Shown here: positions 1 through 5,760 of the stretch, piece by piece
How positions within the stretch are numbered: position 1 is the stretch's first letter
Layout of the letters: each line of letters opens with the position of its first letter
NCBI GenBank assembly: GCA_020625635.1
Contig: JAHLBL010000039.1
Span: forward strand, 1 to 11,202
Length of the DNA stretch: 11,202 bases
Origin: a bacterium
Lineage (GTDB): Bacteria > Bacillota > Clostridia > Oscillospirales > Acutalibacteraceae
Direction of reading: 5' to 3'
Translations under genes and position numbers: made by a program
Notes under the pieces: model-generated
Seen by the model: only the letters and a program-made list of their open reading frames with translations
Told to the model about the DNA's origin: nothing
Database searches by the model: none

Positions 1-528
1 GGTAAATTCACCGTACCGCCCAATATGTGGTATTGCGGTACCATCAACAACGATGACTCGACATTCGCCGTAACCGATAAGGTTTACGACCGTGCTATGC
101 CGATCAACATCGACAACAAGGGCGTCGCGTTCGACGCTCCCGACACACCTCCTGTTGTTATCAACTACCATCACTTTGAGGACATCCTCAACCAGGCCAA
201 GGCGGAAAATCCGATTTCCGACGACCTACTCAACAAGCTTGCTCTCGTTGACGACTACATTATCGCTCACTTCAGAGTAGCTTTCGGTAACCGTATTATG
301 AAGCAGATCAAGGACTATGTTCCTGCTTATGTTGGTACGGGCGGAACAGAGATTGACGGTCTTGACTACATCCTTGCGCGAAAGGTACTGCGTAAGTTTG
401 AGGCTCTCAACCTCTCCTACATCAGAGATGAAATCGATGGTCTTGTAGCATACATGGACGAGTTATTCGGCGAAGAGAATATGGGCGAGTGCAAGAGCTA
501 CCTACTCATGCTCAAGAAGCTTGTATAA
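1..528 (+). CDS. McrB-like AAA+ ATPase, C-terminal part (5' truncated)
   Basis: The reading frame is open from base 1 and ends at TAA 526-528, leaving 175 residues of a longer protein whose Walker A and B motifs lie upstream of the window. Residues 12-18 (CGTINND) fit the sensor-1 strand of McrB/MoxR-type AAA+ proteins, and the following TDKVYDRA (25-32) fits the segment that carries the arginine finger in this group (compare GTxNxDxS...KVxDRA). The remainder is a mostly helical lid and C-terminal region. Members of the family are NTP-driven ring motors. McrB itself partners McrC in modification-dependent restriction, but related ATPases have other roles. The next gene has a DUF2357/McrC-like N-terminus, so the two probably form an ATPase-partner pair. 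I see no transmembrane segment, so the protein is probably cytoplasmic. The AAA+ call is fairly firm. A role in restriction is not shown. Confidence 0.75.
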   Translation, partial: GKFTVPPNMWYCGTINNDDSTFAVTDKVYDRAMPINIDNKGVAFDAPDTPPVVINYHHFEDILNQAKAENPISDDLLNKLALVDDYIIAHFRVAFGNRIMKQIKDYVPAYVGTGGTEIDGLDYILARKVLRKFEALNLSYIRDEIDGLVAYMDELFGEENMGECKSYLLMLKKLV

Positions 529-546
529 TTACTACAGTGTACTTGC

Positions 547-570
547 GGGACGTTAATACTTTAGCGTCCC
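547..570 (+). other. Intercistronic RNA stem-loop
   Basis: GGGACGTTAA (547-556) can pair with TTAGCGTCCC (561-570) around a TACT tetraloop, giving ten base pairs including one G-T. It lies 18 bases after the ATPase stop codon and 45 bases before the next start. The sequence after it (TCAAGGTG) has no U-run, so it is a poor intrinsic terminator. It more likely acts as a leaky terminator, an mRNA-processing site or a 3'-end stabiliser that adjusts the ratio of ATPase to downstream products. Confidence 0.5.
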
Positions 571-598
571 TCAAGGTGTTTACTATCTTTATTAATAA

Positions 599-609
599 AA
601 AGAGGTGAG
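599..609 (+). promoter_or_regulatory. Ribosome binding site for the TTG start at 616
   Basis: AAAGAGGTGAG is a strong Shine-Dalgarno match, with ten bases between its AGG core and the TTG codon at 616. No ATG or GTG in the same frame is as well placed, so it supports initiation at TTG. Confidence 0.75.
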
Positions 610-615
610 TTCGTT

Positions 616-3135
616 TTGGAAAATTTTGATCAGTACTACCGTTCCTACAAGTACATGCAAAAACACCTCGCTACAGACTTTACCGCAAACTACCTGACCT
701 CTAACATGGAGGACGCCGACAAGGGAGAGGACATCCTCGCCGGTAAGCTCCACGAAAAGGTCATTGACATGGAATGGGTTACAGCCATTGAGGACACCCT
801 TCCTTATATCGAAAAAGCGATCGACGAACAGCGCCGATTCATTGTTGAAAATAACGAGATCTACCGTATTGACAAGGCAAAGATCATCAACAAGGATTCC
901 GTTAAGCATCTGATCCAGCACACAAACTTTATTGATAATATCGACGAAACGGGAAAGGTCACCCCGAACAAGGTTCTCACCATCGAGCGTGAGGACTCCT
1001 TTGAAACCTACGAAAACCGCTTCCTTATCACACTTATCGAGAACGCTCTCGACTTCGTTAGTGATAAGTACCGCAAGATGGTTGACGCGCCCACCGATAC
1101 CTTCAACAAGATCGAGATGGACCGCGACCTCGTTATGAACAACCAGAGAGTTACCTTTAAGCTCGAGTATTCAAACGAGGTAAAGGACGCAAAGGCAGAC
1201 CTGCTTGATGTCAAGGAGTATGAAAAGCTCTCCGACTTCGACCGTGTACGCCGTATCCGCGAGAAGCTTAACAGCTTCCTCAACACGGATATGATGATGG
1301 CGCTCAAAAAGTGCATCCGCGTAAAGCCGCCTATCAACCGCACAAACCTTATGACCAAGAACCCGAACTACAAGGCGAGCCTCGACCTTTTCACCTATCT
1401 CGGCGCTTACAACAAGCCGGGCTATGAGATCGTCGGACGCGACTTCTCGGGAAGTATGGATAAAGACGTGCAGGAGGCGATCTACTTCTCCGCAGGCTTC
1501 CAGCACTTTATGATCACGATCGCCACCAACCCCGCCCTCAAGAAGCTCCTCGAGGAGCGCTATCAGGAGGATCGCGCGGGCAGAGGTAAGGCGGGAGACC
1601 GTGAGACCGCGGAGATGATCGAGAACATCCGCAAGGAAGAAATGAAGATCCGTCTTCAGGAGATCCGCGAGCGCGAGAAGATCATCCGCGATCAGAAGGC
1701 TGAGATTGCGGCTCTCAAGCGCGAGATCGAAAAGCGTGACAAGACCATCGAATCCCTCAAGAGCTCCATCAAGGCTCTCGAGGATCAGATAAAACAGCTC
1801 CAGAATGAGCTCCAGAAGGTTAAGGCCGAGCTCATCAAGGCAAAGGAACGCATCGCAGAGCTCGAAGCAAAGGTTGCGGAGCTCGAGGCGCGTATCGCCG
1901 AGCTCGAGGCTGAGGTCGCGGCTCTTACCGCAAAGGTTGCGGAGCTCGAGGCTATCAAGGCAGAGCTCGAGGCGAAGATCGCTGAGTTAGAGCAGATCAT
2001 CGAGGAGCAGAAGGCAAAGATCGCTGAGTTAGAGGGAATCGTCGCTCAGCAAAAGGCTCGCATCGAGGAACTCGAAAAATACGTTGCCGAGCTTGAAAAA
2101 ATCAAGGCTGAACTTGAAGCCAATGTTGCCGCCCTTCAGAAGGAGAACGCGGAGCAGAAGGCGACCATCGAGGCTCACGAGGCGACGATCGCCGCTCAGC
2201 TTGCCTCTATCGCTTCGCTCGAGGGCGAGATCGTTTCCGCTAAGGATAACATCGCCGCTCTGAATGCTACTCTCAACGAGAGAGACAGCACTATCGCTCA
2301 GCAGAGCTCGACTATCGAGTCGCTCAACACCAATGTTGCAAATCTCGAGAGTAGTCTTGCTGCCGAGAAGCAGGCTCACACAGACCATGTTGACGAGCTC
2401 AACACGATGTTCGCGAGCGAGAAGGCAGCTATTGAAGCCGCCAACGAACAGCAGATAGCAAAGCTTAACAAAGAGCATGAAAATGCCTTTGAAAAGTATA
2501 AGAAACAGTGTGAAAACGAAAAGGCTAAGATCCAGAAGGATGCCGACGCCCGCGTAAAAGCGGCGCAGAAGGAAGCTGACAGAAACGCCAAGGCGACGAT
2601 CAAGGCTGAGGTCGACAAGGCTCAGGCGGAGGCTAAGAAGGCTGCCCGCAAGGCAGGCGAAACCGCTGCCAAGTACAAGAAGGAGCTCAAGATCGACCGC
2701 GGCGTAGATGGATTGTTCCGCTACGACTACACCTTCGGCGCACTGGGAGTACAGGCTCTCAAGGCTGCGTCCCTTGCTTCGATCGGACGCGATCTGAGCG
2801 CCATTCCTCATATGCAGGAGATCACGGCGGTCTACCTTGTCAGCGACGGAAAGAAGATCACTGTTCTTTCCGGCTCTCACAAACGGCTTGAGGTTGTTAA
2901 AAACTTCCGCGGGACAACGGATTTTGACGCGTGCAGAGACACCGTCGCCGGTCTTTTGAAGAAGGCTGACAAGTCCGCCGCTTACGTAACATACAAGACC
3001 GTCAACAGAAACTATGTTGAGAGTCTCGCCGGTTTCCTTGAGGATGAACTGGAATTCAACACCGCTCAGGTCTATCACAACAAGACTCAGAAGAGCGGAA
3101 AATCCGAAATAGGTATATATTTCTACAGAGGTTAA
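616..3135 (+). CDS. DUF2357/McrC-like protein with long coiled coil and novel C-terminal domain
   Basis: This is an 839-residue soluble protein starting at TTG behind a strong RBS. Residues 1-310 resemble the DUF2357 family, which often pairs with McrB-type ATPases: the ETYENRF motif (130-136) and a later NRTNLMTKNPNY segment (241-252) match the family pattern. Residues 335-690 form a nearly continuous, highly charged coiled coil of AELEAK(V/I)-type heptads, turning Ala/Lys-rich near the end. Residues 695-839 are globular (YDYTFGALGVQAL, then VYLVSDGKKITVL) and end in GIYFYRG. Their pattern loosely recalls the C-terminal lobe of DegV lipid-binding proteins, a weak resemblance. I see no signal peptide, membrane segment or PD-(D/E)xK nuclease motif, so it differs from classical McrC. 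It may be a structural or scaffolding partner of the upstream ATPase. Its stop codon lies three bases before the first exported-protein gene, so the two are co-translated or nearly so. Confidence 0.8.
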   Translation: MENFDQYYRSYKYMQKHLATDFTANYLTSNMEDADKGEDILAGKLHEKVIDMEWVTAIEDTLPYIEKAIDEQRRFIVENNEIYRIDKAKIINKDSVKHLIQHTNFIDNIDETGKVTPNKVLTIEREDSFETYENRFLITLIENALDFVSDKYRKMVDAPTDTFNKIEMDRDLVMNNQRVTFKLEYSNEVKDAKADLLDVKEYEKLSDFDRVRRIREKLNSFLNTDMMMALKKCIRVKPPINRTNLMTKNPNYKASLDLFTYLGAYNKPGYEIVGRDFSGSMDKDVQEAIYFSAGFQHFMITIATNPALKKLLEERYQEDRAGRGKAGDRETAEMIENIRKEEMKIRLQEIREREKIIRDQKAEIAALKREIEKRDKTIESLKSSIKALEDQIKQLQNELQKVKAELIKAKERIAELEAKVAELEARIAELEAEVAALTAKVAELEAIKAELEAKIAELEQIIEEQKAKIAELEGIVAQQKARIEELEKYVAELEKIKAELEANVAALQKENAEQKATIEAHEATIAAQLASIASLEGEIVSAKDNIAALNATLNERDSTIAQQSSTIESLNTNVANLESSLAAEKQAHTDHVDELNTMFASEKAAIEAANEQQIAKLNKEHENAFEKYKKQCENEKAKIQKDADARVKAAQKEADRNAKATIKAEVDKAQAEAKKAARKAGETAAKYKKELKIDRGVDGLFRYDYTFGALGVQALKAASLASIGRDLSAIPHMQEITAVYLVSDGKKITVLSGSHKRLEVVKNFRGTTDFDACRDTVAGLLKKADKSAAYVTYKTVNRNYVESLAGFLEDELEFNTAQVYHNKTQKSGKSEIGIYFYRG
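1867..2034 (+). repeat. DNA-level heptad duplications in the coiled-coil coding region
   Basis: A 23-base segment (GCAAAGGTTGCGGAG at its start) occurs identically at 1867-1889 and 1930-1952, a shift of 63 bases or exactly three heptads. A second identical segment, AAGATCGCTGAGTTAGAG, occurs at 1975-1992 and 2017-2034, a shift of 42 bases or two heptads. Both copies use the TTA leucine codon, which is uncommon in this gene. Identity at the nucleotide level implies recent in-frame duplication, not only protein-level selection for heptads. Confidence 0.75.
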
Positions 3136-3138
3136 GCT

Positions 3139-4338
3139 ATGAAACAGGCAGGAACGCACAGGCGTGTATTGATTAGTAAAAACTTAATAATCATGCTGGT
3201 GCTTCTTGCTGTGATGCTCCTTGCGATCTGGTCGTGGTTTTCCGTACACAAGACTGTCAGCGCTACAGGCATTTCCGTTTCGTCCGGTTTACCGAGTGAG
3301 ATAGACGTTGCTCCTGTTATTACAAGTACCGCCAGCAACGGAGACCCGATCGAAGGACCGGGAGAATTTGTCGGCGAGCTTTCGCTTCCGGGCGCAAAGC
3401 TCTCCAAGGACTGCACCGGCGACGGTGTGGACCTCAACATTCCCGATTTCAAATCGACAAGAGACAAGCAGGAGGCGAAGGCGACCGGAAAGATCGTCAA
3501 TCCCGACGGTCAGCTCACTCCCGCGATCTCACAGACAGAGTCCGCAAGGCGCGTACGTGAAGAAAATCTTCAGGAAGCTCCCGAGTATCAGTACATAGAG
3601 CACCAGTTCTATGTGCGCACTACGGACAAAACCTTCTGTATGGATCCCACTTGCGTTTTGCTTTCCAAGACCGAGGCGAACGGAACAAGTCTTTCCACGA
3701 CACCCGCCGCGACAAAGAAAAGCAACTACGGCAACTTCAACGTCGACGGACTTGTAGGCGCGATGCGTGTATCGCTCATCGGTCAGCCCGCTAACAACGT
3801 CGTACAGAATTGGAACGACGGATCGCTCATTACCACGGGAACGAGCGCTCCCTCGTGCACTCTCGGCACCGAGGAGCGACAGATTCTCTGGGTTCCTCGT
3901 CCGGATGTATATCTCGACGTCCTGCCTACCGACAACGACTGGGAGAACTGGCGACTCTTGACCGGTATTGCGCGCAACTCCTCGACTCAGGACTCGGCTC
4001 ACGATGTTATAAGCGAAAAAACTTATAAGCATGAGTATGTAGATTCCACCGATAACGGACTTGAGGCGGTTACGGACAATGCGGCGGTTTGCTCTTCGGG
4101 CGCGCCGAACAGCGTCGGCGCGGCTACTCTCGGAAGTACCGCGGATATCTGCCACTATTCGTCGACCAACGTCGCCGAGCCAAGCTTGCTCCACAAAACT
4201 TCCGACCTCAACTCCGAGTCTCAGGAATATTACGTATATAAAATGACGATGAGGATCTGGATCGAAGGAACAGATACAGAGGCGCGCCGAGCAATGGACG
4301 GCGGTGAGTTCAATCTCATTTTGAAATTCTGCAGATAA
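3139..4338 (+). CDS. SipW-dependent-type exported surface protein 1
   Basis: This is a 399-residue protein whose ATG follows the upstream stop by three bases, with its AGAGG ribosome site (3126-3130) inside the upstream gene. A basic N-terminus precedes a hydrophobic segment at residues 15-33, ending in AIWSWFS. This corresponds to the TYAWF-like motif at the end of SipW-type signal peptides. The rest is a polar, beta-rich extracellular region with seven cysteines in the exported part, including CMDPTC, which could form disulphides. It also has GAMRVSL, followed further on by an ILWVPRPDVYLD strand, a pattern seen in TasA/camelysin-like exported proteins. The protein ends in IWIEGTD (373-379) and LILKFCR. 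The IW(L/I)E motif is shared with the next two proteins, and the chain stops just after it, so this is the minimal member of the set. No LPXTG anchor is present. It probably acts outside the cell as a surface or fibre component processed by the SipW-like peptidase at 9160. Its exact function is unknown. Confidence 0.75.
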   Translation: MKQAGTHRRVLISKNLIIMLVLLAVMLLAIWSWFSVHKTVSATGISVSSGLPSEIDVAPVITSTASNGDPIEGPGEFVGELSLPGAKLSKDCTGDGVDLNIPDFKSTRDKQEAKATGKIVNPDGQLTPAISQTESARRVREENLQEAPEYQYIEHQFYVRTTDKTFCMDPTCVLLSKTEANGTSLSTTPAATKKSNYGNFNVDGLVGAMRVSLIGQPANNVVQNWNDGSLITTGTSAPSCTLGTEERQILWVPRPDVYLDVLPTDNDWENWRLLTGIARNSSTQDSAHDVISEKTYKHEYVDSTDNGLEAVTDNAAVCSSGAPNSVGAATLGSTADICHYSSTNVAEPSLLHKTSDLNSESQEYYVYKMTMRIWIEGTDTEARRAMDGGEFNLILKFCR

Positions 4339-4360
4339 CTGACGGAAGCTTTTGAAGAAA

Positions 4361-4369
4361 CGAGGTGAG
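4361..4369 (+). promoter_or_regulatory. Ribosome binding site selecting the GTG start at 4373
   Basis: CGAGGTGAG resembles the RBS at 601-609. Its AGG core is seven bases before GTG 4373. The in-frame TTG at 4352 lies upstream of this site and has only a weak GGAAG three bases away. The ATG at 4371 is out of frame and reaches a stop after five codons. GTG 4373 is therefore preferred. Confidence 0.65.
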
Positions 4370-4372
4370 AAT

Positions 4373-5731
4373 GTGTCTAAAGATTTGAAGCATATAGCAA
4401 AGAAGTCTGATAAGCCGAGGATTATTCCCCGACACAGAAGAAACAACTTAATACTGTCCTTTGTCGGACTTGTTGTTGCTGTTGCTACAATGTTCAGCAC
4501 CACATTCTCGTGGTATTCAACAAAGGAGTCCACAATAAACTCCCTGAACTATAAGCTTGACTGCAGTAAAGGTCTCCGCGTAAACGACAGCGGTACGAGC
4601 GATATGCATTTCCAGACTGTGGATAAGTACCTCTATCCCGCTTCGTCGGTTGACGGCAGAAACCTCTATTTCCCGACAGACGGCTCTGATTTCTCCATGA
4701 CTACAAGTCAGATGACCTTCCGCAACTCAACTGTCGGCGACAAGAACAATCTGTACATTCAGATTGACGCGTCTTTGACAGCACAGCAGAACCACACGTC
4801 AATTTATCTTGATGATTCGGTCGATGATACCGGAATCCCGAAAACGAGTATTATGGTCAAGGGCAAGAACGAGCCCGACTCTCTCTATTCGACAACAAAG
4901 GCGGCGCCTATCCGTATGGCGATTTGGACGTCGACCGCCGAGGACAACGACAGACCGAATACTCCCATCGTTTTCAACCCCCTCGACAAAACCGTTTACA
5001 CACCTGCAGTTGCTGATGTTGACCGCTCAACCGGCGCCTATATCAGCAACGGACAGCAGGTAGCTCATAAGTTCAGCGAGTACGCTTCGGGACAGAAGCC
5101 TCTGGCAACCCTCTCCAAGGGCGTCGACACCAAGGTGTCGGTAATACTCTGGCTCGAGGGTGCTGACCCCAAGTGCTCCGACAAGATCAAGGATTCACTC
5201 ATCCGTCTGCGCCTCGCGTTTACAACGTCGTGGGACAACACCCAGACTATCCGCTTCAAGGACAACACGGACAACGAGTGGGTCAAGGCTCTGCTCAACC
5301 GTGCCGACGACCCGAGCACAGACGCGGTCGAGAAGCCCTACAACCTTGAGCTTCACTACGACGAAAACATCAACTCAAGCGGAGTCGCTTCGGGCGATAC
5401 TATGGACTTCAGTATGTACAAGTATCTCAACCAGGAAAACACCGACGAGTGGTCGTGTAACATCCCGGGTGATATGAAGAAGTACATTACCTTCGTTCTT
5501 CGCCCGCCGACAGGTTCAAACGAGCCGACCTATAAGTTCACTGTGAACAGCAAGAACACAAGCGCGAATACTTACGACCGCGGAAGCAGCCGTATGTATG
5601 TTGCTGAGAAAGCGAAGCCGACAGCCGCGGCTAATTACGGCAAGTGCACAGGTTACTGGATGCCGCTCGGCGACAGTGACGGCGGCGGACACGACGGCGG
5701 CGACGACGAGTTCGACGGTGACGATTTCTAA
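4373..5731 (+). CDS. SipW-dependent-type exported surface protein 2
   Basis: The GTG start is chosen from the RBS, giving 452 residues; a TTG start at 4352 would add seven. A long basic N-terminus (KHIAKKSDKPRIIPRHRR) leads into a hydrophobic segment at residues 25-42, followed by TTFSWYSTKES, the clearest SipW-type signal motif in the operon. The mature part is beta-rich and tyrosine/asparagine-rich. It contains APIRMAIW (178-185), then PIVFNPLDKTVYTP, and the motif VILWLEGADP (257-266) with a following LRLAFTTSW strand. This is the same order as in TasA-like relatives and in the neighbouring exported proteins. Residues 433-452 are an acidic, glycine-rich tail (GGGHDGGDDEFDGDDF) that might bind cations or serve as a flexible interaction tail. 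There is no sortase motif. It is probably a surface or fibre subunit. The family-level call is good, but the biological role is inferred. Confidence 0.75.
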   Translation: MSKDLKHIAKKSDKPRIIPRHRRNNLILSFVGLVVAVATMFSTTFSWYSTKESTINSLNYKLDCSKGLRVNDSGTSDMHFQTVDKYLYPASSVDGRNLYFPTDGSDFSMTTSQMTFRNSTVGDKNNLYIQIDASLTAQQNHTSIYLDDSVDDTGIPKTSIMVKGKNEPDSLYSTTKAAPIRMAIWTSTAEDNDRPNTPIVFNPLDKTVYTPAVADVDRSTGAYISNGQQVAHKFSEYASGQKPLATLSKGVDTKVSVILWLEGADPKCSDKIKDSLIRLRLAFTTSWDNTQTIRFKDNTDNEWVKALLNRADDPSTDAVEKPYNLELHYDENINSSGVASGDTMDFSMYKYLNQENTDEWSCNIPGDMKKYITFVLRPPTGSNEPTYKFTVNSKNTSANTYDRGSSRMYVAEKAKPTAAANYGKCTGYWMPLGDSDGGGHDGGDDEFDGDDF

Positions 5732-5745
5732 TGACAATAAAAAGC

Positions 5746-5755
5746 AAAGGAGGTG
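5746..5755 (+). promoter_or_regulatory. Ribosome binding site selecting ATG 5761
   Basis: AAAGGAGGTG is a near-perfect anti-16S match five bases before ATG 5761. The in-frame ATG at 5731 overlaps the upstream stop codon and has no such site, so the real start is 5761. Confidence 0.85.
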
Positions 5756-5760
5756 CCGCT

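Noticed and set aside
571..600. Possible promoter (TACTAT at 581-586) before the coiled-coil gene
   Set aside because: No acceptable -35 element lies 16-18 bases upstream, so an internal promoter cannot be supported.
616..3135. PD-(D/E)xK nuclease in the DUF2357-like protein
   Set aside because: I looked for the D...(D/E)xK pattern in the N- and C-terminal regions and found no convincing core; DGKK near residue 744 lacks the rest of the motif.
2029..3159. Long antisense open frame opposite the coiled-coil gene
   Set aside because: It has no ribosome site or recognisable domain and follows from strong codon bias in the sense gene; the sense frame has clear domains.
4352..4372. TTG 4352 as start of exported protein 2
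   Set aside because: It precedes the strong CGAGGTGAG site and has only a weak, too-close GGAAG; GTG 4373 fits better.
3529..4533. Long antisense open frame opposite exported protein 1 and the start of protein 2
   Set aside because: It spans two well-supported sense genes and their junction, and its translation is Arg/Ser/Val-rich with no recognisable domain.
5731..5760. ATG 5731 as start of exported protein 3
   Set aside because: It overlaps the upstream stop codon without a ribosome site, while AAAGGAGGTG is ideally placed for ATG 5761.
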